This document shows, piece by piece, positions 15,438-22,866 of a stretch of DNA of 27,232 bases. Origin of the DNA: an uncultured Eubacteriales bacterium (lineage in GTDB: Bacteria; Bacillota; Clostridia; Oscillospirales; CAG-382); NCBI GenBank assembly GCA_934479825.1, contig CAKSOW010000034.1, forward strand, positions 1 through 27,232, read 5' to 3'. Within the stretch, counting starts at the first letter, position 1; every line of letters begins with the position of its first letter. The notes beneath the pieces were generated by a model that worked only from the letters and a program-made list of their open reading frames with translations, did no database searches and was not told the origin of the DNA. The position numbers were made by a program, and so were the translations under genes.

Positions 15438-16280
15438 ATGAATGATACGAAACCGAAGGAAAACCGAAAAGTTTTAAAGATTATTCCCGTCGTTTTCCTC
15501 GTTTTGTCCTTGGCCCTCGGCGTTTTTCGCAGTTTTTTACTGTTTACGGATATCGATACGGCAAACGGTTTATACACCGATACCCATTTGGGCAGTCTTT
15601 TTGGCACTTGTGCCATGGTACTTTTTGTGGCGGCACTGTTGGCCGGCTTTGTGGCAAGACGCTTTGACTATGCGCGTCCGATCAAGAACGAATCGATTTC
15701 TGTGGCTTTTGCCTCGACCATCTGTGCACTCATGATGGTTGTCATTTTCTTTGGCGATATTTTTGATATGGTGGTCGGCAGACGTCCGATAAGCATTCTT
15801 TTATGTGCGGAGACTGTACTTTGCGTACCGACGATTCTGTATTTTTTCGTCATTTGTTCAAAAGGCGCCAAAACCGATATCACAAAACCGGCGACATACA
15901 GCCTGCTTCCGTTATTTCCTGCACTGTATGCGGCCATGCGTACCATAACGCTGTTTATTGACAAAGAAACGCAGATCAATGCTTCCCAGCGTACATTTGT
16001 GCTTTTGACGATGATTTGTATTATGATGTTCTTTGTTACCGAAGCGGAATTTGCGATTCCCCGGCTTTGTCAGGACAAAGAGAATGAAAAAAAGACTATG
16101 CGCGGCATTGCGGCCAAGTATTATGCGCTCGGCATTGCGGTTTCAAGTCTTGTGCTTGTGATTATAGTTACCTATGCTTTTGCGCAGGCATTCTGGCTTT
16201 TCACCGACGAGAGTTTGCTCTATAACATCATGGATGTCTGTTTTGGTCTGTATGCCTTAATACGTGTATTTTCCCTTTAA
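15438..16280 (+). CDS. hypothetical multi-pass membrane protein
   Basis: I do not recognise a family. The 280-residue product has a charged N terminus followed by about eight hydrophobic segments, for example IIPVVFLVLSLALGVF near residue 17, SVAFASTICALMMVVIFF near 88, and a C-terminal pair ending in FGLYALIRVFSL. There is no signal peptide cleavage motif and no catalytic motif. I chose the ATG at 15438 because GGAGAG lies six bases upstream; the ATG at 15432 overlaps that site. The gene has its own promoter and a strong terminator, so it is a single-gene unit. Confidence 0.75.
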   Translation: MNDTKPKENRKVLKIIPVVFLVLSLALGVFRSFLLFTDIDTANGLYTDTHLGSLFGTCAMVLFVAALLAGFVARRFDYARPIKNESISVAFASTICALMMVVIFFGDIFDMVVGRRPISILLCAETVLCVPTILYFFVICSKGAKTDITKPATYSLLPLFPALYAAMRTITLFIDKETQINASQRTFVLLTMICIMMFFVTEAEFAIPRLCQDKENEKKTMRGIAAKYYALGIAVSSLVLVIIVTYAFAQAFWLFTDESLLYNIMDVCFGLYALIRVFSL

Positions 16281-16330
16281 GACCAAACAAAATGCGCCCC
16301 AAAACGAATATTTCCCCCAAAATAACTGGA

Positions 16331-16394
16331 ACGCGGCTTTTGAGAAAAGCCGCGTTTTTTTAAGAGCGGCAAGATAAACCTTTGCCGCTCTTAA
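16331..16394. terminator. tandem hairpins between convergent genes
   Basis: The first hairpin (16331-16355, 11-bp stem ACGCGGCTTTT) is followed by seven Ts on the plus strand and ends the membrane protein transcript. The second (16360-16394, 13-bp stem, 9-nt loop) lies just before the stop of the minus-strand oxidoreductase gene. It has no T-run on that strand but may stabilise the 3' end. Confidence 0.8.
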
Positions 16395-16397
16395 ATG

Positions 16398-17579
16398 TTA
16401 TTTGCGATTTTTGCAGAAATCCGGGATTTCCACCGGCATACTGCCGCTTGCGATCGATTTTTCCGAAAGCGGTGTTATCGACATCCAAGCCGCCGCATCG
16501 TATGCGTCGATCGGCATGGCGCGTCCCTCCCGTACACAGTCGAAAAATTCGTTGTAAACCAAATAATCCATGCCGTCGTGACCGCCCTGTATTCCCTCGG
16601 CACGATACTTCTTCCAGACGTCATGCTCATATTCTGCGGCAAATTTCTCTGCATTGCCCCAATTCGGTTTCCAGTTCCAGAACTCTCCCATACCGTCTAA
16701 ATAAATCGAATCGGTTGCCTCTTCATAAAGTCCCTTTGTTCCGTGTACGCAAAAACCGCGCGTGTAAAAACGTGAAAGCGTTGTGTCAAGCGTCAGGGCA
16801 ACCGTTTCGCCGCGTTCGCATTTGATGATCGTGCTTACTACGTCACCCTGCGCAAAGACCGCATTCTTCAAAGCCGTATCCTCCGGCTTCTTTTCGGCTA
16901 TGAATTCATGCATGCCAGCCGCTTTGGAAGCTGTGGCTGTCAAGGACACAAAGCGGTTGCCGTGGTTGATGTCGAGAATTTTTGCAATCGGTCCGAGCTC
17001 ATGCGTCGGATAATTCTCACAGTTTCGGGTGAGGTATTCGTCCAAACGATAGTGACGGTTTTCGCGCCCGAACCCGATCTCCTCGCGCAAATCATGATGA
17101 TATCCGCCCGAACAGTGTACAATTTCGCCGAAAACGCCCTTTTTTACCATGTTGAGCGCCATCATTTCACGTCGGCTGTAACAACAGTTTTCGAGAAACA
17201 TATACGGCGTCCGCGTCTTTTCCCATGTTTCGACAAGCGAAAAGCATTCGTCAAGGCTTTCCGCTCCGCCTACTTCACTGCCGCAGGCTACGCCTTGTTC
17301 CAACGCATATAAAACCATGGGAACGTGCTGTTTCCAAGGCGTGGCGATGACAACTAAATCCACTTTGTCCCGGTTAATCAGTTCCTTGTAATCGCATGTT
17401 GCAAACGGCGCTTTTTTGCCGGCATCGGTGCAGTCTTTGACCGCTTTTTCCGTGCGGTCGGGATATATGTCGCATACCGCCGCCACTTCCACGCGGTCGG
17501 AGGGGATGAATAAGCCTTTTAAAAGACCTCCGCCGCGCTGCCCGAGTCCCACAAGTCCGAGTTTCAGTTTTTCTGCCAT
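16398..17579 (-). CDS. Gfo/Idh/MocA family protein, GH109-like
   Basis: The 393-residue protein has an N-terminal Rossmann fold with GLGQRG (11-16) that binds NAD(P), then the alpha/beta domain of the Gfo/Idh/MocA family. Several stretches match my memory of GH109 NAD-dependent alpha-N-acetylgalactosaminidases: ENCCYSRREMMALNMV (130-145), GGYHHDLRE, YPTHELGP (190-197), GGHDGMDY and YDAAAWMSITPLSE near the C terminus. No signal peptide is present, so it would act in the cytoplasm. The start at 17579 is set by AAGGAGA eight bases upstream. A longer reading frame to 17816 runs through the promoter and the opposing gene and is rejected. It faces an AraC regulator. Confidence 0.85.
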   Translation of the reverse strand: MAEKLKLGLVGLGQRGGGLLKGLFIPSDRVEVAAVCDIYPDRTEKAVKDCTDAGKKAPFATCDYKELINRDKVDLVVIATPWKQHVPMVLYALEQGVACGSEVGGAESLDECFSLVETWEKTRTPYMFLENCCYSRREMMALNMVKKGVFGEIVHCSGGYHHDLREEIGFGRENRHYRLDEYLTRNCENYPTHELGPIAKILDINHGNRFVSLTATASKAAGMHEFIAEKKPEDTALKNAVFAQGDVVSTIIKCERGETVALTLDTTLSRFYTRGFCVHGTKGLYEEATDSIYLDGMGEFWNWKPNWGNAEKFAAEYEHDVWKKYRAEGIQGGHDGMDYLVYNEFFDCVREGRAMPIDAYDAAAWMSITPLSEKSIASGSMPVEIPDFCKNRK

Positions 17580-17603
17580 TTGAATGTCTCCTTCAAAAAT
17601 GTC

Positions 17604-17659
17604 TTTACAAAAACGTTTGTTTATGCTATGATTATAACATACCAATCTTGCAGAAACAA
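17604..17659. promoter_or_regulatory. overlapping divergent promoters
   Basis: On the plus strand TTTACA (17604-17609) and TATGAT (17627-17632) are 17 bp apart. On the minus strand TTGTTT (17654-17659) and TATAAT (17631-17636) are also 17 bp apart. The two -10 boxes overlap by two bases, so polymerase cannot occupy both promoters at once. A small palindrome, AAACGTTT, is at 17611-17618. Confidence 0.7.
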
Positions 17660-17687
17660 TTTGAAAAAGGACAATTTTTATATAAAA

Positions 17688-18560
17688 ATGGATAAATCTT
17701 TCTATGTCGAACTGACAGATAAGCGAAATAACGAGCGTTTCATTTCCATTGACCGCATTTATACGCTGTTTGACCATAAACGTGCGTCGGATTTCTATTT
17801 CGGCGGCGAGTGCCATTCAGCCTGGGAAATGGTGTATATTGCAGAGGGCGAAGTCGGCGTGAGCGCCGACGACCGCGTATACACGTTAAAAAACGGCGAT
17901 GTGATTTTTCATCAGCCGATGGAGTTCCATAAAATTTGGAGTGAAAACGGCACCGAACCGCGCATTTTTATCATGTCCTTTGACATGAGCGGCGCCTATG
18001 CGTATCGGTTGCGCAAAGGCGTTTTCCGTCTGCGGGATGAGCCGCTGCGCATTATGAACACTATCCGCGCCCTGCCGGGCTATCCCGGTATTCTGGAAAC
18101 GCGCACCGCAACTGATTACGTTGTGTTGCCCGATATGCCGATTGTCTTTCCGCTTATGGAAGCGTTTCTTTTGTGCCTTGCCCATGCAGAAACCGCTCTT
18201 TTGCCGTGTAACGTCGGCGGCAAGATCGATCTGTATACCGCAATCGTCGAGCTATTGGAGAAAAATGTGTATGGACGGATCACGACCGTCGAAATTGCCA
18301 AACATCTTTGCGTCAGCACAGCCACTGTCAAAAAATGCTTTGCCGAATATGCCGGATGCGGTGTGCACAAATATTTTTTAAAGATCAAAATACGCACGGC
18401 GATTGAACTGTTGGAAAAAGGAAACACAGTGGGGGAGGTCAGCGAAAAGTTAGGTTTTTCGGATTCCAACTATTTCAGTATTGTTTTTAAAAGAGAAACA
18501 GGACATGCCGCTATCAAGCATCGGAAAAATGCTAAAACGGGCATGTCCTCGGAATCATGA
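17688..18560 (+). CDS. AraC family transcriptional regulator
   Basis: The 290-residue product has an N-terminal cupin sensor (SAWEMVYIAEGEVGV, LKNGDVIFHQPMEFHKI) and a C-terminal double helix-turn-helix (HLCVSTATVKKCFAEYAGCG, then LGFSDSNYFSIVFKRETG). The start is placed at the ATG at 17688, where similarity to AraC proteins begins. The ribosome site is weak (AAAGG about 17 bases away), so a short shift is possible. It is divergent from the GH109-like gene with overlapping promoters, so it very likely controls that gene. It converges with the MATE gene 38 bp downstream. Confidence 0.88.
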   Translation: MDKSFYVELTDKRNNERFISIDRIYTLFDHKRASDFYFGGECHSAWEMVYIAEGEVGVSADDRVYTLKNGDVIFHQPMEFHKIWSENGTEPRIFIMSFDMSGAYAYRLRKGVFRLRDEPLRIMNTIRALPGYPGILETRTATDYVVLPDMPIVFPLMEAFLLCLAHAETALLPCNVGGKIDLYTAIVELLEKNVYGRITTVEIAKHLCVSTATVKKCFAEYAGCGVHKYFLKIKIRTAIELLEKGNTVGEVSEKLGFSDSNYFSIVFKRETGHAAIKHRKNAKTGMSSES

Positions 18561-18598
18561 TTGCTTATCTTATTAGCCGGAGGAGCTTTTTTTACCAG

Positions 18599-19960
18599 TC
18601 ACGCGGTTTGCGCGGCTTTTTTCCGGATGATTGCAAACGCAATCACGCAGATGATGACCGATAACAGCGATCCGGCGGCCGTGGCAAGCCCCATGGGCAG
18701 CAAAGTGTCCGGAAACCATTTGGAGGTCAGGTATGCGCCCGGCACACGCACGCATACAACGGCAAGGATGTTGTGTAAGAACGAAAGACCGGATTTGCCG
18801 CAGGCACAGAAATAGCCGCTGAAACAGAAATGGATCCCGGCAAACGCACAGTCCAAAATGTAGCCGCGCAGATATCCGCCGCCTAACCGGATGACTTCGG
18901 TGCCGTCTGCGGCGTTTTTGTCCGTAAACAGTGCGACGATCGGATTGGCCGAAAACTGAATGAGCGCCGTCATGAGAATGCCAAACCCGAAAGCCATGAA
19001 AATGGCGTAGCGAAGCGTTTGAATGGCGCGCTCGGGTTTGTTGGCGCCGATGTTCTGCGCGCCCAGCGCGGAAACAGCCGAAAGCATGGAGGAGGGGACA
19101 AGAAACAGAAAACCGATGATCTTTTCGACGATTCCGACTGCCGCCGCGTCCGTTAATCCGCGTTTATTGGCGATAACCGTGATGACGATAAACGCTATCT
19201 GGATCAGACCGTCCTGCAAGGCAACCGGAACGCCGATTCCCAAAAGCTTGCGCATGACGGCGCTCTGCGGCTTGAAGTCGCTTTTTTCAAGCGGAATGCT
19301 GTGTCTTTTTACAATCACAGCTAAGGAGAGAAATACGCTGAACGCTTGTGAAAGCGTTGTTCCGAGCGCCGCTCCGAGGGGGCCGAGACGGAAAACACCC
19401 ATAAACAGATAATCGAGCGCGATGTTGGCGGCACAGGCGGCCGCGATGAAGTACATCGGGCTTTTGCTGTCTCCCAAGCCGCGGAAGATGGAACTGATGA
19501 TGTTGTAGGCAGTGATAAACGGAATGCCGATGAAGCAGACCGTCAAATACCGCACCGTTCCTTCAACCGCTTCGTTTGGCGTGGACATGACCGATACGAT
19601 CGGCCGGACGAGGACAAGCAGCAGCACCGCAAGCCCTACGGAGAGAGCCATGAAGAGCGTAACCGTGTTTCCGACTGCACGCGAAGCTTTCCGCCTGTCG
19701 CCGCCGCCGACGGCCTGTCCGACCGTCACGGTCGTCCCCATGGCAAGCCCCACGATCATGACGGTCAACATGTGCATGACCTGTGAACCGATCGAGACTG
19801 CCGTTGTAGCGGCGACATTTTCAAACTGACCGACAATGAATAAGTCGGCCATACCGTAAAGCGTCTGCAAAAAATAGGACAGAAGATAGGGCAGGGAAAA
19901 GAAAACAAGTTTTTTCAAGACACTGCCGGTTGTGAGATTTCTTTCAACTGTTTTTTTCAT
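18599..19960 (-). CDS. MATE family efflux transporter
   Basis: The product is about 453 residues with twelve predicted hydrophobic segments, the size of a multidrug and toxic compound extrusion carrier that exchanges sodium or protons for substrates. Typical features are SLPYLLSYFLQTLYGMADLFIVGQF at the N terminus (written here only as its family-like character), a Gly-rich GLAMGTTVTVGQAVGGGD near residue 75, and SSIFRGLGDSKSPMYF near 160. The start may be the ATG at 19960 or a TTG at 19972; neither has a strong ribosome site. The gene follows the GH35 gene by about 80 bp with no terminator between, so they may be cotranscribed. The substrate cannot be told. Confidence 0.9.
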   Translation of the reverse strand: MKKTVERNLTTGSVLKKLVFFSLPYLLSYFLQTLYGMADLFIVGQFENVAATTAVSIGSQVMHMLTVMIVGLAMGTTVTVGQAVGGGDRRKASRAVGNTVTLFMALSVGLAVLLLVLVRPIVSVMSTPNEAVEGTVRYLTVCFIGIPFITAYNIISSIFRGLGDSKSPMYFIAAACAANIALDYLFMGVFRLGPLGAALGTTLSQAFSVFLSLAVIVKRHSIPLEKSDFKPQSAVMRKLLGIGVPVALQDGLIQIAFIVITVIANKRGLTDAAAVGIVEKIIGFLFLVPSSMLSAVSALGAQNIGANKPERAIQTLRYAIFMAFGFGILMTALIQFSANPIVALFTDKNAADGTEVIRLGGGYLRGYILDCAFAGIHFCFSGYFCACGKSGLSFLHNILAVVCVRVPGAYLTSKWFPDTLLPMGLATAAGSLLSVIICVIAFAIIRKKAAQTA

Positions 19961-20042
19961 GATAGTTGCCAAAATTCTCTTTGAAGTTTAAGAATACAGA
20001 TTTCCGTTTGAAATATTCAAAAATGTTTTTTAATCCGTCTTT

Positions 20043-21782
20043 TTATCCGATGTCCGGCCGGTCGGTGAATTCCACGACCGGTTTTCCTTTTAAGGCATCC
20101 GATTCAAACACTGTCAGGGTGTTTGTTCCTCTTTTCAGAATCGAAGCCGGAACATACAGCGCCCTTTGAGGGCCGATCTCCCAAAAACGTCCGAGATTGA
20201 AACCGTTGAGCGTCACAAAGCCTTTGGTAAAAGAATCTGTTCGCAAAAAGGTGTCGCACGGCGTGTCGGAAATTTCAAAAGTGCCGCGGTAAAAGGCAGG
20301 CGCGGTTTGAATGTGAACCGGCGAAAAGGCAAGTTTATCGAGACCAGTCATGGGAAGCGGATATGCGTCCCACGAAAAGTGGATCTTGTTACCGAGCAGT
20401 ACCCGGCCGGGCAAGCCTTTGAGCCGCATCATCTTAGGCCCGAAGTTGGCGCGTCCCATGTTTTCCACAAGAATGGTCAGAACATCGCCGCTCCGGGCAT
20501 TTACCGTAACCGACAGAGAATCGTTGATATAGGCGATTCCCTGCAATTTGTTACCGACCAATACCTGTGCGCGGTCACCGAGACTTTCAAAGGAGAGAAC
20601 GGCGTTCTCATAATCGCGGTTCAAGACGGTCTGATAGGCAATATAACCGTATCCGATTCCGTATTTTTCCATGGCGCGCGGCACATCGCTGTGAATCGGC
20701 GCGCTGATCTTATCTAACTGTTCTAAAAGAAGCGCCTGCTCGGAAAGCTCGATTTTTCCGTAAGCGGCCTTTTTCCGGTTTTCCGGAACAGGCGGCGGAG
20801 TGATGCCGGTGCATTCTTCGATGACCTTTCGCACGGCGAAATATTTCGGCGTTGTATCGCCGCATTCCGAAAGAAGCGCGTCGTAATCGTAGCTTGTTAC
20901 GTCCGGCGCAAAGGTTTCATAATGGTTGGCGCCGCTTGTGAAACCGAAATTGGTGCCGCCGATGAACATATACATATTTAAACTGCCTTTGGCAAGCATG
21001 TCGCGCACAACGCCGGCATAGGTCTGCGCGTCTGTGGTATGATGTTTTTCATCGCCCCAGGCGTCAAACCATCCGTCCCACATTTCCATACACATTTTCG
21101 GTCCATCCGGGAAGAGCTTATCGTGAGCGGCGAAGCTTTCGGTTACCCGGCTGCCGAAATTGAGCGTTGCAAGACACCCGTCTATTGTCCCGTCCAAAAG
21201 ATCGGTCACTGACGTGCCGTCAGAGGTGAAAAGCGGAACATCGATGCCGCGCGCACGGTAGCCGTCGCGCAGATAAGCAAGGTATTGCTTGTCATCGCCG
21301 TAATAGCCGTATTCGTTTTCGCATTGTAGCAGAATCACATTGCCGCCGCAGGTTACAAGATGAGGGCGGATCTTTGCAAGCAACACATCCAGATATTGAT
21401 CGAAATGCCCGATATAACTTTTGTTCATGCAGCGGATCTCCATGTCATCGTCGGTTTGAATCCACCACGGCAAGCCGCCGAACTCCCATTCGGCACAGAT
21501 GTAAGGACCGGGACGGACAATGGCCATAAGACCGGCTTTTTCCGCCTCGTCAAGGAAAGCTTCAATATCCAGCCGACTGGAAAAATCAAATACGCCGGGG
21601 GTTGGTTCATGAAGATTCCAGGCGCAATAGGTTTCAACGCAGTTGCAGCCGAGAGCGACAAGCTTTGCAAAAATATCGCCCCAGGTGTCTGGCATGTTGC
21701 GGAAATAGTGTACTGCGCCGGAAATGAGCTTAATGGGGGCGCCGTCTTTGTAAAAATGATTTTCTTTTATCTCAAACGTCAT
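20043..21782 (-). CDS. beta-galactosidase, glycoside hydrolase family 35
   Basis: GH35 enzymes remove terminal beta-galactose with retention. The 579 residues begin with the family-typical SGAVHYFR (21-28) and RPGPYICAEWEFGGLPWW (90-107). The acid/base Glu157 is in QCENEYGYYG and the nucleophile Glu233 is in MEMWDGWFDAWG. YMFIGGTNFGFTSGA (271-285) completes the barrel. A C-terminal beta-sandwich follows. There is no signal peptide, so it works inside the cell on imported galactosides. The start at 21782 is supported by GAGG seven bases upstream; an in-frame extension to 21941 crosses the promoter and is rejected. It has its own promoter at 21821-21849. Confidence 0.95.
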   Translation of the reverse strand: MTFEIKENHFYKDGAPIKLISGAVHYFRNMPDTWGDIFAKLVALGCNCVETYCAWNLHEPTPGVFDFSSRLDIEAFLDEAEKAGLMAIVRPGPYICAEWEFGGLPWWIQTDDDMEIRCMNKSYIGHFDQYLDVLLAKIRPHLVTCGGNVILLQCENEYGYYGDDKQYLAYLRDGYRARGIDVPLFTSDGTSVTDLLDGTIDGCLATLNFGSRVTESFAAHDKLFPDGPKMCMEMWDGWFDAWGDEKHHTTDAQTYAGVVRDMLAKGSLNMYMFIGGTNFGFTSGANHYETFAPDVTSYDYDALLSECGDTTPKYFAVRKVIEECTGITPPPVPENRKKAAYGKIELSEQALLLEQLDKISAPIHSDVPRAMEKYGIGYGYIAYQTVLNRDYENAVLSFESLGDRAQVLVGNKLQGIAYINDSLSVTVNARSGDVLTILVENMGRANFGPKMMRLKGLPGRVLLGNKIHFSWDAYPLPMTGLDKLAFSPVHIQTAPAFYRGTFEISDTPCDTFLRTDSFTKGFVTLNGFNLGRFWEIGPQRALYVPASILKRGTNTLTVFESDALKGKPVVEFTDRPDIG

Positions 21783-21820
21783 ATAGTTACCTCGGTTTTG
21801 TGTATCAGTAGGATGTTTCC

Positions 21821-21849
21821 AGTATAACATAAAATGTGCCAGTATGCAA
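21821..21849 (-). promoter_or_regulatory. sigma-A promoter of the GH35 gene
   Basis: On the minus strand TTGCAT (21844-21849) and TATACT (21821-21826) are separated by 17 bp, with the start codon about 40 bp downstream. Confidence 0.65.
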
Positions 21850-21907
21850 GAGTTTTGTGTGTCGAAAAAAAGCTTAGTCAAAAGTTCGGGATTTTTCACA
21901 AAAAGGC

Positions 21908-21936
21908 TTGACAAAACGGCCGGAATATGATATGAT
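21908..21936 (+). promoter_or_regulatory. sigma-A promoter of the tRNA-Ser unit
   Basis: TTGACA (21908-21913) and TATGAT (21931-21936) are exactly 17 bp apart. The first tRNA begins about 30 bp after the expected start site, as usual for a strong tRNA promoter. Confidence 0.8.
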
Positions 21937-21971
21937 ATCATACGTTGAGCAAAGTAAAACCTTCACAATAC

Positions 21972-22062
<91 letters not shown>

Positions 22063-22182
22063 CATTTTCAAGGTTTCGTCCGAAATGTGTTATGCATAGC
22101 GAACAGAGCTTTTTACTTTGTGTTTTCCGTATATACAGTTAGCAGATGTATGTACGTCCATTGGCAGTAACCTTTCACACAC

Positions 22183-22272
22183 GGAGAAGTACTCAAGTGG
22201 TGAAGAGGCGCCCCTGCTAAGGGTGTAGGTCGGGCAACCGGCGCGAGAGTTCAAATCTCTCCTTCTCCGCCA
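22183..22272 (+). tRNA. tRNA-Ser (anticodon GCT)
   Basis: A second class II tRNA has acceptor GGAGAAG with CTTCTCC, discriminator G and encoded CCA. The anticodon loop CTGCTAA contains GCT, reading AGC and AGU serine codons. It has a long variable arm and the T-arm GAGAGTTCAAATCTCTC. About 120 bp with no gene separates it from the first tRNA, and the two probably share one transcript. Confidence 0.95.
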
Positions 22273-22275
22273 AAT

Positions 22276-22315
22276 AAGAAAACCGCTTGTATAGCGGTTT
22301 TCTTTGTTTTTTGCT
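22276..22315 (+). terminator. terminator of the tRNA-Ser unit
   Basis: A 12-bp stem (AAGAAAACCGCT with AGCGGTTTTCTT, 5-nt loop) is followed by TGTTTTTTGC, four bases after the second tRNA. Confidence 0.85.
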
Positions 22316-22441
22316 TAACCATGCGGTTTTCAGGTGTTTGGTATTTTACAGCAAAATTTAGAAAATCATACCAAAATACGGTCTTTTAAACAAAAATATG
22401 ACACGAAAGATGACACGTTTTTGCGTGTTTTTTTCTTTACC

Positions 22442-22469
22442 AAAAATGCCGCAAGCAGAAACTTGCGGC
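22442..22469 (-). terminator. probable 3' end of the toxin mRNA
   Basis: On the minus strand an 8-bp stem (GCCGCAAG with CTTGCGGC, 22448-22469, 6-nt loop) is followed by ATTTTTGG. It lies about 75 bp past the stop codon of the small peptide gene. With the promoter near 22788 it would give an mRNA of roughly 310 nt. Confidence 0.6.
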
Positions 22470-22489
22470 GAAAATTTTGGATAAAAGTA

Positions 22490-22517
22490 TTGACCTTTCG
22501 GAGAAAAAGCATATAAT
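22490..22517 (+). promoter_or_regulatory. promoter of the antisense RNA
   Basis: TTGACC (22490-22495) and TATAAT (22512-22517) are 16 bp apart on the plus strand. They face into the 3' end of the small peptide gene, and no plus-strand protein gene follows. Confidence 0.7.
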
Positions 22518-22523
22518 AGTAGT

Positions 22524-22607
22524 GTAAGGGCAAGACCTCAAACGGTTATGCCAAATGTGTTTTATTAAAAATAACGCTACATTTAGCAGGTGTGGGCGTT
22601 ATTTTTA
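22524..22607 (+). ncRNA. putative antisense RNA antitoxin (type I)
   Basis: Transcription from the promoter at 22490-22517 would start near 22524. It would first meet an 11-bp hairpin, AAAAATAACGC with GCGTTATTTTT (22567-22606), that can act as a terminator, giving an RNA of about 84 nt. This RNA is fully complementary to the last 21 or so codons and the stop region of the minus-strand peptide mRNA. A second plus-strand terminator at 22788-22825 would give a form of about 300 nt covering the whole toxin message. The arrangement matches type I antitoxins such as RatA and SR4 in Bacillus subtilis. Neither RNA has been shown to exist. Confidence 0.55.
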
Positions 22608-22665
22608 TGGCTAATACCAGCGTGATAAGCGCCAGCAGATACATTATTATGTATACATATTCCAT
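22546..22665 (-). CDS. small hydrophobic peptide, putative type I toxin
   Basis: A 39-residue peptide beginning MEYVYIIMYLLALITLVLA has one membrane-spanning stretch (about 4-20), then a short tail KITPTPAKCSVIFNKTHLA. An exceptionally good ribosome site, AAAGGAGGTGAT, lies nine bases before the ATG and is stronger than at any other gene here. The size, membrane helix, long 5' leader and convergent antisense promoter fit type I toxins (TxpA, BsrG, Fst type), which damage the membrane when unchecked. The bidirectional hairpin inside the 3' half of the frame is unusual: if it ends the toxin mRNA, the stop codon would be lost. Family membership is inferred from form, not from a recognised sequence. 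Confidence 0.65.
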   Translation of the reverse strand: MEYVYIIMYLLALITLVLAIKITPTPAKCSVIFNKTHLA

Positions 22666-22735
22666 AAGCTATCACCTCCTTTCGCGGGGATGATGGCATA
22701 ACCGCCCAGTTTTTACACTGTTCTCAGCCTTGTCT

Positions 22736-22788
22736 TGCCGGAGTTTCCTCCGGCAGTTCTTATGATACCAACGTTTTATATCTGTCAA
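22736..22788 (-). promoter_or_regulatory. promoter and leader hairpin of the peptide gene
   Basis: On the minus strand TTGACA is at 22783-22788. The -10 is TATCAT (22762-22767, 15-bp spacing) or TCATAA (22760-22765, 17-bp spacing). The leader of about 90 nt opens with an 8-bp hairpin closed by a GAAA tetraloop (22736-22755), as expected for protection of a stable toxin mRNA. Confidence 0.6.
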
Positions 22789-22825
22789 GGACCGCTCATG
22801 ATAACATGAGCGGTCCTTTTGTGTT
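22788..22825 (+). terminator. plus-strand terminator at the far end of the toxin locus
   Basis: A 13-bp stem (AGGACCGCTCATG with its complement, 4-nt loop, 22788-22817) is followed on the plus strand by TTTGTGTTTTGG. On the minus strand the tail is TTGACAG, which is the toxin -35 box, so termination of tetR read-through there would be weak. Confidence 0.7.
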
Positions 22826-22866
22826 TTGGAAAAAGTTAAAATGAGGGATACAAAACGAAAAATGTC

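Noticed and set aside
17580..17687. Earlier start of the second AraC gene at 17580.
   Set aside because: It would place translation ahead of the mapped -10 box and over the ribosome site of the divergent gene.
17579..17816. N-terminal extension of the GH109-like protein to 17816.
   Set aside because: It runs through both promoters and the opposing AraC start. Family similarity and a good ribosome site begin at 17579.
21783..21941. N-terminal extension of the GH35 protein to 21941.
   Set aside because: It crosses the GH35 promoter and the tRNA promoter. GH35 similarity starts at 21782 behind GAGG.
22334..22516. 60-codon plus-strand frame after the tRNA-Ser unit, considered as an integrase remnant or attachment site.
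   Set aside because: It has no ribosome site, ends inside the antisense promoter and shows no integrase motif. No repeat of the tRNA 3' end is seen.
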